From JBKEDC01 sp047972995 (GTDB lineage: Bacteria > Bacteroidota > Bacteroidia > Bacteroidales > Prolixibacteraceae): 41,970 bases of DNA. Shown piece after piece: positions 15,279-23,841 of this stretch. Location of the stretch: contig JBKEBD010000029.1 of assembly GCA_047972995.1 (NCBI GenBank), positions 1 to 41,970 of the forward strand, given 5' to 3'. The notes under the pieces were generated by a model. That model did no database searches. It had not been told where the DNA came from and was given only the letters and a program-made list of their open reading frames with translations. A program made the translations under genes and the position numbers. Position 1 is the stretch's first letter. Each line of letters opens with the position of its first letter.

Positions 15279-16280
15279 ATGATTAAAATTGGTATTAACG
15301 GATTTGGACGTATTGGTCGTTTCGTATTCCGTCAAGCAGTAAAAAAAGGTACAGTTGAAGTAGTAGCTATCAATGACCTTATTGATGTTGAATACATGGC
15401 TTACATGTTGAAATACGATTCTACTCACGGTCAATTCGACGGTACTGTTGAGGTTAAAGATGGTAAATTAGTAGTAAACGGTAAAGAAGTTCGCGTAACT
15501 GCAGAGCGTAACCCAGCAGACATTAACTGGGGTGCTGTAGGTGCTGAGTATGTTGTTGAATCAACAGGTCTTTTCCTTACTAAAGAATCTGCTCAAGGTC
15601 ACATCGAAGCTGGTGCTAAAAAAGTAGTAATGTCAGCTCCTTCAAAAGATGATACTCCTATGTTCGTAATGGGTGTTAACCAAGATAAGTATACTAACGA
15701 TATGACATTCGTGTCTAACGCTTCTTGTACTACTAACTGTTTAGCTCCTATCGCAAAAGTATTGAACGACAATTTCGGTATTGTTGACGGTTTGATGACA
15801 ACAGTTCACGCAACTACTGCAACTCAAAAAACTGTTGATGGTCCTTCTATGAAAGACTGGAGAGGTGGTCGTGGTGCTGGTCAAAACATCATCCCTTCAT
15901 CAACTGGTGCTGCTAAAGCTGTAGGTAAAGTAATTCCTGAATTGAATGGTAAACTTACTGGTATGGCTTTCCGTGTTCCTACTCCAGACGTTTCTGTTGT
16001 TGACTTGACAGTAAACTTGGCTAAAGAAACTACTTACGAAGCTATCTGTGCTGCAATGAAAGCTGCTTCTGAAGGCGAGTTGGCAGGTGTCCTTGGTTAT
16101 ACTGAAGATGCTGTTGTTTCTAACGATTTCGTTGGTGATTCTCGTACTTCTATCTTCGATGCAGGTGCAGGTATCCAATTGACTCCAACTTTTGTGAAAG
16201 TTGTTTCTTGGTATGACAACGAAATGGGTTACTCTACTAAAGTTTGTGAGCTTATCGAGTACATGGATTCAAAAAAATAA
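15279..16280 (+). CDS. gap: Glyceraldehyde-3-phosphate dehydrogenase, type I
   Basis: A glycolytic enzyme of 333 residues that oxidises glyceraldehyde 3-phosphate to 1,3-bisphosphoglycerate. NAD-binding GINGFGRIGR is at residues 5-14. Asp33 in INDL suggests NAD preference. The catalytic site SNASCTTNCLAP has Cys150, with base His177. Codon use is markedly different from neighbouring genes (frequent GGT, GCT, ACT, CGT, AAA), as expected for strong translation. It has its own promoter and a strong terminator, so it is a monocistronic, highly expressed gene. Confidence 0.98.
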   Translation: MIKIGINGFGRIGRFVFRQAVKKGTVEVVAINDLIDVEYMAYMLKYDSTHGQFDGTVEVKDGKLVVNGKEVRVTAERNPADINWGAVGAEYVVESTGLFLTKESAQGHIEAGAKKVVMSAPSKDDTPMFVMGVNQDKYTNDMTFVSNASCTTNCLAPIAKVLNDNFGIVDGLMTTVHATTATQKTVDGPSMKDWRGGRGAGQNIIPSSTGAAKAVGKVIPELNGKLTGMAFRVPTPDVSVVDLTVNLAKETTYEAICAAMKAASEGELAGVLGYTEDAVVSNDFVGDSRTSIFDAGAGIQLTPTFVKVVSWYDNEMGYSTKVCELIEYMDSKK

Positions 16281-16304
16281 TTTTGACCCCATTTGATTAA
16301 TATA

Positions 16305-16338
16305 AAAGGTCTGAATCTTGATTCAGACCTTTTTTTAG
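16305..16338 (+). terminator. Strong intrinsic terminator of gap
   Basis: AAAGGTCTGAATC (16305-16317) pairs with GATTCAGACCTTT (16320-16332) over 13 bp with a two-base gap, and T7 follows. It lies 25 bases after the gap stop. Confidence 0.95.
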
Positions 16339-16398
16339 CCCCTCTAATTTCCCCGAGGAGGGTTTGAAAAATCTTTCCCCCTTGGGGAAATTAGGGGG
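16339..16398. repeat. Intergenic C-rich/G-rich inverted repeat of Bacteroidota type
   Basis: CCCCTCTAATTTCCCC (16339-16354) pairs with GGGGAAATTAGGGGG (16384-16398). Within the loop there is a further CTTTCCCCCTTGGGG. This is the kind of dispersed intergenic palindrome seen many times per genome in Bacteroidota. It ends 9 bases before the miaA start. A related, more degenerate copy lies at 25289-25327. Confidence 0.65.
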
Positions 16399-16407
16399 AC
16401 TTAAAAT

Positions 16408-17304
16408 ATGAAACACCTCATCATTATTCTAGGACCTACAGGAATTGGCAAAACAGCTACAAGCATTAAACTTGCCCATGAGTTTGACACCGATATTGTG
16501 TCGTGCGATTCTCGTCAGTTTTTTCAGGAAATGAGTATTGGCACTGCTGTGCCTTCGCCAGAAGAACTTGCAGCAGCTAAACATCATTTGATTCATTCGC
16601 ATAGTATTCATCAAAACTATAATGTTTATGAGTTCGAACAAGATGCTATTCGTTTGATAGAAGCGCTACACCAACAAAAAGATGTTGTGATTATGACAGG
16701 GGGCTCTATGCTTTACGTTGATGCCATTTGCAAAGGGATTGACACGATGCCCGATGCCAATCCTCAAATTCGTGCGGAGTTAAAGCAACTTTTGGCAGAG
16801 CAGGGTTTAACACCATTGCTTCAACAGCTTAAACCGCTCGACCCGGCGTATTATAATCAAGTGGATAAAAACAACCCGAAGCGAGTACTTCATGGTTTAG
16901 AAATGTGCTTGACACTAGGTAAGCCATTTTCGACCATGCGCACCCAACCGCAAAAGAAGCGTAGTTTTAATATTATAAAAATTGGGCTAAACATGGAGAG
17001 GGAGGATCTCTATGCACGCATTAATAAGCGGGTAGATATTATGATGGAGAAAGGGCTACTGCAAGAAGCGGAGGCATTGTTTCCGCAAGCCGATCTTAAT
17101 GCGCTAAACACGGTGGGCTATAAAGAACTGTTTGCTTATTTCAGAGATGAGCATAATTTAGCAAAAGCAGTGGAATTGATAAAGCGAAACACGCGCCATT
17201 ATGCAAAAAAGCAGCTCACGTGGTTTCGAAAGGACGAAACAACGGCATGGTTTCACCCTAGCGATTGGGAACAGGTGATTTCTCATGTGAAATCTCACTT
17301 TTAA
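16408..17304 (+). CDS. miaA: tRNA dimethylallyltransferase
   Basis: This enzyme adds a dimethylallyl group to N6 of A37 in tRNAs that read UNN codons. The P-loop GPTGIGKT is at residues 9-16, and DSRQFFQEMSIGT carries the DSxQ motif with the base-flipping region. GGSMLYVDAI and the C-terminal motif NTRHYAKKQLTWFRKDE are typical. At 298 residues the length is normal. The ATG directly follows an inverted repeat at 16339-16398, so the 5' end of the mRNA may be structured. Confidence 0.95.
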   Translation: MKHLIIILGPTGIGKTATSIKLAHEFDTDIVSCDSRQFFQEMSIGTAVPSPEELAAAKHHLIHSHSIHQNYNVYEFEQDAIRLIEALHQQKDVVIMTGGSMLYVDAICKGIDTMPDANPQIRAELKQLLAEQGLTPLLQQLKPLDPAYYNQVDKNNPKRVLHGLEMCLTLGKPFSTMRTQPQKKRSFNIIKIGLNMEREDLYARINKRVDIMMEKGLLQEAEALFPQADLNALNTVGYKELFAYFRDEHNLAKAVELIKRNTRHYAKKQLTWFRKDETTAWFHPSDWEQVISHVKSHF

Positions 17305-17386
17305 TGCTTTGCGATTGATAGGCTACAAACTCAAACTCTTCTTGTTTCGAACTTATTTGTCCGTGCCAAATCTCAGAAAAAAACAC

Positions 17387-17394
17387 TAACTTTG
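17387..17394 (+). promoter_or_regulatory. Promoter -7 element for the holA operon
   Basis: TAACTTTG matches TAnnTTTG exactly and lies 18 bases before the holA ATG, giving a very short leader. Confidence 0.6.
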
Positions 17395-17412
17395 TGATTC
17401 AATCAAAAGATT

Positions 17413-18417
17413 ATGGCAGACAATTACAAAGATATACTCCGCGATTTAAAGCAGCAGAAATATGCCCCATTTTACCTTCTGCAAGGGGAGGAAGCTTATT
17501 TTATCGATGAAATAGAGCATTATATTTCCTCTCATGTGTTGGCAGACGAAGAGCGTGAGTTTAATCAGCACGTTCTCTACGGTAAGGATATCGACGATGC
17601 CAACAAAATTATTGATGCAGCCCGACGATTCCCCATGATGGCTAGTCGCCAAGTTGTGGTGGTGCGCGAAGCACAAGCCATGGATAAGCGAGAGCTAGAG
17701 AAATTGTTGCCCTATGTGAAGCAGCCCATGCCTTCCACTATTTTGGTTCTATGCTATAAGTACGGAAAGATTAACGGCACAACCTCTTTGGCAAAGCAAT
17801 TAAAGAAAGCAGGTGTTGTGTTTGAATCGCAAGTAGTGCGCGATTATCAGGTGGCTGATTGGATTGCCAGTTATCTAAAGGAAGAGGGGTATGTTATCAA
17901 TTCGAAGAATGCTGCCTTGCTAGGAGAATATTTAGGAACAAACTTGGGTAAAGTGGTGAAAGAAATAGAGAAACTCACCATCGAGCTACCTCAAGGAGGT
18001 GAAATTACAGTCGAGTTAATTGAAAAGAATATTGGCATTAGCAAAGAGTATAACATCTTTGAGTTGCAAAATGCTATTGGGAAGCGAGATATTCTGAAGT
18101 GCAATAAGATCATCAACTATTTTGCATCTAATCCGAAAGATCATCCTATTCAGATGACCATTCCTTTTTTGTTTTCGTATTTCAATAAGCTACTTCAAAT
18201 TCATTTGGCAAAATCTGATGCAGTAGGCTTACGAATAAATCCCTACATTTTTACTAAGGAGTATGTGCCTGCAGCAAGGGTGTATTCACCAAAGAAGCTA
18301 GTGGAAAACATTGCTATCTTGCGCGAATTTGATTTGAAATCGAAAGGGGTAGGAGCCACGGGGGCAATTGATCAAGCCGATTTGCAACGAGAATTGATTT
18401 ACAGATTAATACACTAA
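17413..18417 (+). CDS. holA: DNA polymerase III, delta subunit
   Basis: The clamp-loader wrench that opens the beta clamp. This 334-residue protein starts with the family pattern KYAPFYLLQGEEAYFIDEIE. It has an AAA+-like body without Walker motifs (RFPMMASRQVVVVREAQAM, TILVLCYKYGK) and a helical collar domain (NIFELQNAIGKRDILKCNKI). It leads a short cluster: the rhomboid gene starts 11 bases downstream and the aminotransferase gene 3 bases after that. Confidence 0.92.
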   Translation: MADNYKDILRDLKQQKYAPFYLLQGEEAYFIDEIEHYISSHVLADEEREFNQHVLYGKDIDDANKIIDAARRFPMMASRQVVVVREAQAMDKRELEKLLPYVKQPMPSTILVLCYKYGKINGTTSLAKQLKKAGVVFESQVVRDYQVADWIASYLKEEGYVINSKNAALLGEYLGTNLGKVVKEIEKLTIELPQGGEITVELIEKNIGISKEYNIFELQNAIGKRDILKCNKIINYFASNPKDHPIQMTIPFLFSYFNKLLQIHLAKSDAVGLRINPYIFTKEYVPAARVYSPKKLVENIAILREFDLKSKGVGATGAIDQADLQRELIYRLIH

Positions 18418-18428
18418 ACGAAACAATC

Positions 18429-19040
18429 ATGTCGATAACTTTAGGAATCATCATTATTACAAGCTTGGTGTCGTACATGGCATTCAGCCGATACGATCTT
18501 TTTGATAAGCTCAAGTTCAGTCCACCACGAGTGCTGAAGGAACGTCAATATTATCGATTGTTTTCGTATGCTTTGTTGCATGGCAGTTGGGGGCATCTTT
18601 TGGTGAATATGTTTGTGCTTTTTTCGTTTGGTTCAGCCGTAGAAAGATACTTTCAATATGAGTTTGGATCAAAATATATTTTCAACTATTTGTTGTTGTA
18701 TATTGGGGCAGTAGTGTTTAGTAATGCTTATGCCCTCTGGAAACATAAGAGCAACTACTTGTATAGTGCTGTGGGGGCATCGGGGGGAGTGTCGGCGATT
18801 TTATTTGCATCGATACTTTTCAACCCTTGGGGCAAGATTTATTTTTTCGGTATTTTGCCTATTCCGGGAGTTGTTTTTGCCCTACTTTATTTGTATTACT
18901 GCTACTACATGAACAAGCGTCAGAAAGATAAAATAGCACATGATGCCCACTTTTTAGGAGCTATATTTGGTTTGATTTACCCCGTTCTCATGCACCATAG
19001 CATTCTTAGTCTTTTCATCAATCGCCTGCTTAATTTTTAG
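18429..19040 (+). CDS. Rhomboid-family intramembrane serine protease
   Basis: A 203-residue integral membrane protease with about six hydrophobic segments. Signature elements: LLHGSWGHLLVNM (residues 49-61), the nucleophile motif GASGG with Ser118, and AHFLGAIFG with the catalytic His174. Together these form the Ser-His dyad of active rhomboids. It cleaves transmembrane substrates, but none can be proposed here. It is probably co-transcribed with holA and the next gene. Confidence 0.9.
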   Translation: MSITLGIIIITSLVSYMAFSRYDLFDKLKFSPPRVLKERQYYRLFSYALLHGSWGHLLVNMFVLFSFGSAVERYFQYEFGSKYIFNYLLLYIGAVVFSNAYALWKHKSNYLYSAVGASGGVSAILFASILFNPWGKIYFFGILPIPGVVFALLYLYYCYYMNKRQKDKIAHDAHFLGAIFGLIYPVLMHHSILSLFINRLLNF

Positions 19041-19043
19041 GAG

Positions 19044-19865
19044 ATGGTAGAACATTTCACACTCTACCATAAAAATTTCTACAAGGATTCAGAGCCTTTT
19101 TTGACTGGAGACTTGCTACAAAGTCGCTTGTTTGATGTGGAGATGAAGTTGGCGAATACAAAGTTGCTTTTTTGGAATGATTATCAGGAAATAATCATAG
19201 TGAATGCGCGCTTGTTTGGCATGGAGATAGCCAATCCTATGCCTTTGATGAAGGATATTAAACGCCAAATACAGCGCACCTATGTAAAGAATAAATGCTA
19301 TAAGGGAGTGATTGTTCGCCTAACTTTTTTTCGGGTGGAAGGAAATCTTGTTTATATGGTAGAACTTAACCATGTAACACCATACATATATGAAGAGCAA
19401 GTAGAAGCAATGGAGTTAATGCCTAATGGGCGAATTTTGAAGTCGAAAACCTTACTGTCGAGTTTAGAAATCGGGAGTAGAGACTTGTGGTTCATGGCTC
19501 AAACGCAGTGTAAGAAGAGCCATCATTTAGCGCTCATAATGAATGAACAGGAGTTGTTTCTTGAAGTGCCTAGAGCGAATATTTTCCTCATTACAAAAGA
19601 AATGAAAGTGAAAACTCCTCATGCTAGCCTAGGTGTTTGTGTGAATCCTGCTCGTTTACATCTTTTTCATGTGCTAGAAGATATGGGCTACGATGTGGAG
19701 GAAAGTTTAAACCTCACATTCGCTGATTTGCAGCAGGCAGAGGAAGTTTTTGTGGTAGATGATTTACATGGAGTTCGCTTCGTTGGGGCATTCAAGAACG
19801 TGAGATATTACCGCAAAGAAGTAAAGAAAATCGCCGAAGAATTTGTTCGGTCATTAGAGATTTAG
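19044..19865 (+). CDS. Class IV aminotransferase-fold PLP enzyme (ADC lyase/BCAT-like)
   Basis: A 273-residue protein of PLP fold type IV. The region ELFLEVPRANIFLITKEMKV corresponds to the E-x-x-x-x-N-L/I-F motif of 4-amino-4-deoxychorismate lyase and branched-chain aminotransferases. LGVCVNPARLHL and LTFADLQQAEEVFVVDDLHG fit the downstream cofactor region. The lysine in LKSKTLLSS is the best candidate for the Schiff base. Sequence is divergent, so lyase or transaminase activity is uncertain. A folate role (PabC) is the most likely reading. It starts 3 bases after the rhomboid gene. Confidence 0.7.
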   Translation: MVEHFTLYHKNFYKDSEPFLTGDLLQSRLFDVEMKLANTKLLFWNDYQEIIIVNARLFGMEIANPMPLMKDIKRQIQRTYVKNKCYKGVIVRLTFFRVEGNLVYMVELNHVTPYIYEEQVEAMELMPNGRILKSKTLLSSLEIGSRDLWFMAQTQCKKSHHLALIMNEQELFLEVPRANIFLITKEMKVKTPHASLGVCVNPARLHLFHVLEDMGYDVEESLNLTFADLQQAEEVFVVDDLHGVRFVGAFKNVRYYRKEVKKIAEEFVRSLEI

Positions 19866-19939
19866 CCTAAGGAGAAATCTTGTTATAGCCTTCTGTTTGG
19901 CGGTTTATGCGGGTTCTAACATAGCTCTTTACGCAAACT

Positions 19940-20242
19940 TTAATCATCATCTTCTACCACAATAAACACATCTTCATTGTCTTTGTGCATATAGAATTGT
20001 TCGCGCGCAAACTTCTCTAAATTTTTCTGATTACTTTGCAATTCATTGATTCGTTGCTTGTCTTGCACTATTTTTTGTTTCAAATAGAGTTCTTGTTTTT
20101 TCAAGTTGTGAAGTTCGCTTTTAAGCTTTTGAGTAACCAAAATGCCATTTTCGTTGTTGAAAATGATATAGACAAGAAAGAATGCAAAGGGCAATGTCCA
20201 TTTGTTGAATATATTAGCAAGAAGTTTTTTGTTGATTTTCAT
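19940..20242 (-). CDS. Septum formation initiator, FtsB/DivIC family
   Basis: A 100-residue bitopic protein with a short basic N-terminus, one TM segment at about 16-31 (LPFAFFLVYIIFN) and a long coiled coil at about 36-85 (KLKSELHNLKKQELYLKQKI, with RINELQS). The short C-terminal EQFYMHKDNEDVFIVVEDDD matches the FtsB/DivIC pattern (FAREQFYM). It should join FtsL and FtsQ in the divisome, a role inferred from the family. A -7 element TATTTTTG lies at 20283-20290 on the minus strand. Confidence 0.85.
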   Translation of the reverse strand: MKINKKLLANIFNKWTLPFAFFLVYIIFNNENGILVTQKLKSELHNLKKQELYLKQKIVQDKQRINELQSNQKNLEKFAREQFYMHKDNEDVFIVVEDDD

Positions 20243-20324
20243 GGGGCTATAATTTCAGTAGGCTAGATTCTTTCAGATGAAGCAAAAATAGTAAAAAAGC
20301 TGATTTCCTTACTTTTTGTTTAGA

Positions 20325-20993
20325 TTATTGTTGTTCATGAGCTTCCAGAATAGCGCTTCTAAATAATCGATTGATGTGAAAAACTTCCTCGAAAGCACAC
20401 AAGGTTTTTTCCATAAACTCACCACTTAGCAGCTCTTCATCGGTAATTGGGTGAAAGAAATCGAATGATTTATGGCGAAGCAAATCGATATAAGGATGGT
20501 CTTTCTCAAATCCTTTGGGAGCGGTTTTTAGTTTTTCGCCCACCATTTCGGGGAAATACTTTTTAAATTCGGGCTCATTAATGATTTGTAGAAACTCATC
20601 GCCATTGCACGCAATTTCTTGTCGTACAGCTTGTAGAATATCTTTGTTGGGGCAGTGTAAACCACCTGCAATGAACGAGTTTTGAGGTTGGATGTGAATG
20701 TAGTATCCGGGCAGTATTCCTTTGCGACCATCGGAAGCCATGTAGCTTCCAAAATGGTTTTTATAGGGGCTTTTATCATGCGAAAAACGAACATCGCGAT
20801 AAATGCGGAATAGGCAATCTTTAGCATCGGTGAAAGCTAAGGAATGATCGAATTGCTTAATCTCATTGATGAGCATTTCGGTGAGCAACACCATTTGTTG
20901 CTTGGCTTGCTCGGCTCGGTTCTTGTTGTCGTTGAACCATTCGCGATTGTTATTTATTGTGAGGTCTGTTAAGAAATTCAATAAGTTCTCCAT
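20325..20993 (-). CDS. DUF2461 family protein
   Basis: Recognised by NNNREWFNDNKNRAEQAKQQ near the N-terminus, FRIYRDVRFSHDKSPYKNHF, and GGLHCPNKDILQAVRQEI. All are typical of DUF2461, a conserved soluble family of unknown function. I chose ATG 20993 (MENLLNFLTDL, 222 residues). The alternative ATG at 21017 falls at the edge of a -7 element (CAAAAGTA at 21020-21027, which is TACTTTTG on the minus strand), so the transcript probably begins within or after it. No partner gene is apparent. Confidence 0.88.
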   Translation of the reverse strand: MENLLNFLTDLTINNNREWFNDNKNRAEQAKQQMVLLTEMLINEIKQFDHSLAFTDAKDCLFRIYRDVRFSHDKSPYKNHFGSYMASDGRKGILPGYYIHIQPQNSFIAGGLHCPNKDILQAVRQEIACNGDEFLQIINEPEFKKYFPEMVGEKLKTAPKGFEKDHPYIDLLRHKSFDFFHPITDEELLSGEFMEKTLCAFEEVFHINRLFRSAILEAHEQQ

Positions 20994-21019
20994 CGTAATA
21001 GAATTTGTGTCATTCACTG

Positions 21020-21027
21020 CAAAAGTA
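21020..21027 (-). promoter_or_regulatory. -7 element that decides the DUF2461 gene start
   Basis: It reads TACTTTTG on the minus strand (TAnnTTTG). A transcription start around 21013 would exclude ATG 21017 and favour ATG 20993. Confidence 0.55.
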
Positions 21028-21130
21028 TGACTATTTTTGTAGTAACCTGAGTTTTAGATGAGCTTTCACCTGCGGATTTATTTCAAAATTGATTTAAGAT
21101 TTTCAGGTTGGCATTTTAATAAAGAGATGT

Positions 21131-21802
21131 ATGAAAAAATTTGCAATCATAGTTGCCGGAGGCAGTGGCACACGCATGGGGACTGAAATCCCAAAGCAGT
21201 TTTTAGAATTGGCAGACAAGCCTATATTGATGCACACGATAATGCAATTTCATGCCTACGATGAAAATCTAAAAATTACCCTAGTGCTACCAGAGTTTCA
21301 GTTTGGTTATTGGAAAGAACTTTGCAAAAAATATGAGTTTGATGTACCTCATCAAGTGGTGGCAGGGGGGGATAGTCGTTTCCAATCGGTAAGGAACGGA
21401 CTCCATAGTATTTCGGAAGTAAAGGGGGTAGTGTTCATTCACGATGGCGTTCGTCCGTTGGTTTCTATTGCCACCATTGAGCAGTGCTTTGAGGGGGCAC
21501 TGAAAACGGGCAACGCTTTACCTGTAGTGCACGTGGTCGATTCGATTCGAGAAGTAACGACCAATGGAAGTTGGCATAAAGATCGGGGGAATTATCGTTT
21601 GGTGCAGACACCACAAACTTTTCAGTTAGAAAAAATAAAACGTGCTTTTCTGCAAGAAGAATCGCCATTATTCACCGATGATGCTTCGGTGTTGGAAGCG
21701 AGTGGCGAAACAATTAATTTAGTGGATGGAAATGCCGAGAATATAAAAATAACAACGCCAATGGATTTGCAAATTGCAGATTTGTTGCTGCGAAGAAGAT
21801 AA
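21131..21802 (+). CDS. ispD: 2-C-methyl-D-erythritol 4-phosphate cytidylyltransferase
   Basis: Third step of the MEP isoprenoid pathway, coupling MEP to CTP. The nucleotide-binding motif AGGSGTRMG is at residues 9-17 with Lys22 in PKQF. HDGVRPLV and VVHVVDSIREV follow, and the C-terminus has TDDASVLEASGETINLVDGN and NIKITTPMDL. At 223 residues the length is normal. It indicates that isoprenoids are made by the MEP route. The gene precedes the broken sirtuin by 50 bases. Confidence 0.95.
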   Translation: MKKFAIIVAGGSGTRMGTEIPKQFLELADKPILMHTIMQFHAYDENLKITLVLPEFQFGYWKELCKKYEFDVPHQVVAGGDSRFQSVRNGLHSISEVKGVVFIHDGVRPLVSIATIEQCFEGALKTGNALPVVHVVDSIREVTTNGSWHKDRGNYRLVQTPQTFQLEKIKRAFLQEESPLFTDDASVLEASGETINLVDGNAENIKITTPMDLQIADLLLRRR

Positions 21803-21890
21803 GAATGACTTCGGCAATGTAATTGCCGTGTAGTGTGTTTTGAGCTAATCGGTGCGTAAAAAATCCATTTTCCACGAACACATTAAACAA

Positions 21891-22580
21891 ATGGAAAAAA
21901 TAGTTGTACTAACAGGAGCTGGCGTGAGCCAAGAGAGCGGTTTGAAAACATTCCGCGACATGGATGGATTGTGGGAGAATTACGGCATTATGGATGTGTG
22001 TACACCCGAAGCGTGGCAACGCAATCCGGTGTTGGTGAATGATTTCTACAATGAACGACGGAAACAAATGCAATCGAGCAAGCCCAATATGGCTCACGAG
22101 CTGTTGGCCGAATTGGAACAGCAACATGATGTGCATATCATTACGCAAAACGTTGATAATTTGCATGAAAAAGCGGGCAGCAAAAAGGTGCTGCATTTGC
22201 ATGGCGAATTGCAAAAAGTGCGTAGTACTAGCGATGAAAGTTACATTGTAGAACTATAGTGGTGGGAGTTGAAAATCAGTGATTTATGTCCGAATGGTGC
22301 ACAACTTCGTCCGCACATCGTGTGGTTTGGCGAAGCGGTTCCAGCTATGGATGAAGCCGTGCAAATAGCTGCAAAAGCCGACATCTTCTTGGTGATTGGC
22401 ACATCGTTAAATGTTTATCCTGCAGCTAGCTTGGTAAATTTTGCACCTCGTCGGTGCCCCATTATTGTTATCGATCCGTATCGTCCGCCAGTGCACCAAG
22501 ATCATGTTATTTTCATTGAAGAAAAGGCAAGTTTAGGGATGCAAAAATTTATAGATTTACTGCAATCGAACCAGCTATAA
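21891..22580 (+). pseudogene. cobB: Sir2-type NAD-dependent protein deacylase, interrupted by an in-frame TAG
   Basis: The first part (start MEKIVVLTGAGVSQESGLKT at 21891) carries the NAD-binding GAGVSxESG and FRD, the catalytic TQNVDNLHEKAG and LHLHGE. It stops at TAG 22257-22259. The same frame continues with WWELKISDLCPNGAQLRPHI, then VWFGEAVP, GTSLNVYPAASLV and a normal C-terminus at 22580. No base is missing: one sense codon has become TAG at a position where homologues have a residue just before the W-x-E-(I/L)-K segment. Both halves look otherwise intact, so this is a recent nonsense mutation, a sequencing error or readthrough. A stopped product would lack half the NAD-binding fold and should be inactive. 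Confidence 0.85.
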
Positions 22581-22635
22581 TATTAAGAATTTTTAATTTT
22601 CAATGAACTGAATCGTTATTTCATACATAATTAAT

Positions 22636-22643
22636 TAAGTTTG
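22636..22643 (+). promoter_or_regulatory. -7 element for the DUF1573 gene
   Basis: TAAGTTTG matches TAnnTTTG and lies 24 bases before the ATG at 22668. Confidence 0.5.
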
Positions 22644-22667
22644 CTGAGATTACAAAAAACACATTAA

Positions 22668-23741
22668 ATGAAAACAAAGAAAAATATTTTTTCGCTATTA
22701 ATTTTAATGCTTACTTCAGTAAGTGTTTGGGCACAAGCAGGGTTAGTATTTACTGAAGTTAGACACAGTTTTGGTGAAATACAAGAGCAAGACGGTCCTG
22801 TAACCCATACATTTCAATTCAAGAACACGGGAAATGCACCTCTTATATTGAATGCTGTAAATGCTTCTTGTGGTTGCACTACACCCAAATGGACAAAAGC
22901 TCCTGTTGCTCCGGGTCAAGTTGGAAATATTGAAGTTACCTATAATCCGTTGAACCGACCCGGCGCTTTCAATAAAACGATTGTCGTGAGTTCTAATGCG
23001 AAGCAAGAAACGCTTTACATTTCGGGCAACGTAATTCAACGACCTAGAACATTGGAGGAGGAATATCCTCGTGAGTTTGGAAATCTTCGAACAAAAACAA
23101 ATTACATTCGCTTAGGCGAAGTGAAAAACACCGAAGTGAAAACCGGAACATTGGAAGTAGCAAACATCACCGATAAACCTCAAACGGTAGAGTTTAGAAC
23201 GCCTCCTAGCCATTTGAAAGTAACGGTAGTTCCAAGTGTCATTCAACCCGGAGAGAAAGCGGTTATCAATGTTGAATTCGATGGTCGCCAATACGCTAAT
23301 TTTGGTGGAGTGGTGAGCCGTTTGTATTTGTTGGTTGATGGTCAGGCAAGCTATAAAAACTCGGTGGGTATTTCGGCATCGGTTGTAGAAGATTTTTCTT
23401 CGCTCACAGCCGAAGAATTGGCAAATGCTCCCGTGGTGAGCTTCGATGCTAACTCCTACGATTTTGGCGAAATTAAAGAAAATGACAAGGTATCGCACAC
23501 TTTCCACCTAACCAATAAAGGGAAAACAAACCTAATTATCCGTAAGATTAAAACAAGTTGTGGTTGCACTGCTGTTACGCCAGAGAAAAAAGTGGTAGCT
23601 TCAGGCGAAACAGTGCCTTTGGAAGTGAAATTTGATTCGAAAGGTAAATTCGGTCGTCAGTCGAAAACAATCACCATCTTAACCAATGCACCGGCATCAC
23701 AAGTAACCAATTTGCGCATTAGCACAGTCATTACAAAATAA
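22668..23741 (+). CDS. Secreted DUF1573-repeat protein
   Basis: A 357-residue exported protein with a signal peptide ending about residue 23 (SVSVWAQA). Two clear DUF1573 (Ig-like, ASH/HYDIN-related) repeats carry the signature ASCGCTTPKW at about 65-74 and TSCGCTAVTPEK at about 296-307. A more divergent Ig-like domain lies between them (about 130-240). Such proteins are abundant in the Bacteroidota envelope and their role is unknown, with the fold suggesting protein-protein contact. It has its own promoter at 22636 and a terminator at 23781-23815. Confidence 0.88.
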   Translation: MKTKKNIFSLLILMLTSVSVWAQAGLVFTEVRHSFGEIQEQDGPVTHTFQFKNTGNAPLILNAVNASCGCTTPKWTKAPVAPGQVGNIEVTYNPLNRPGAFNKTIVVSSNAKQETLYISGNVIQRPRTLEEEYPREFGNLRTKTNYIRLGEVKNTEVKTGTLEVANITDKPQTVEFRTPPSHLKVTVVPSVIQPGEKAVINVEFDGRQYANFGGVVSRLYLLVDGQASYKNSVGISASVVEDFSSLTAEELANAPVVSFDANSYDFGEIKENDKVSHTFHLTNKGKTNLIIRKIKTSCGCTAVTPEKKVVASGETVPLEVKFDSKGKFGRQSKTITILTNAPASQVTNLRISTVITK

Positions 23742-23780
23742 AACTCGCAGCACACGCTTCGAGTTTTGAAAATAAATCAT

Positions 23781-23815
23781 GCTCATCGCTTAACTTAGCG
23801 GTGAGCATTTTTCAT
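23781..23815 (+). terminator. Terminator of the DUF1573 gene
   Basis: GCTCATCGCT (23781-23790) pairs with AGCGGTGAGC (23797-23806), with one T-G wobble and a TAACTT loop, followed by ATTTTTC. It abuts the recF promoter. Confidence 0.8.
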
Positions 23816-23823
23816 TATATTTG
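23816..23823 (+). promoter_or_regulatory. recF promoter -7 element
   Basis: TATATTTG, an exact TAnnTTTG, directly after the upstream terminator. With transcription starting near 23830, the in-frame upstream start at 23821 is not available and the true recF start is ATG 23842. Confidence 0.65.
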
Positions 23824-23841
23824 TCGCTCAATTTTAATCGT

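Noticed and set aside
16339..16398. The C/G-rich inverted repeat as the gap terminator
   Set aside because: A canonical 13-bp stem with T7 lies just upstream at 16305-16338. The later repeat has no T tract and looks like a dispersed element.
13228..19865. A single long operon from the exonuclease gene through gap to the aminotransferase
   Set aside because: gap has its own promoter and terminator and very different codon use, and holA has its own -7 element.
22257..22259. TAG in the sirtuin as pyrrolysine or a reassigned amber codon
   Set aside because: Other genes here end in TAG normally (for example oxyR), and no recoding element is visible. A mutation or sequencing error is simpler.
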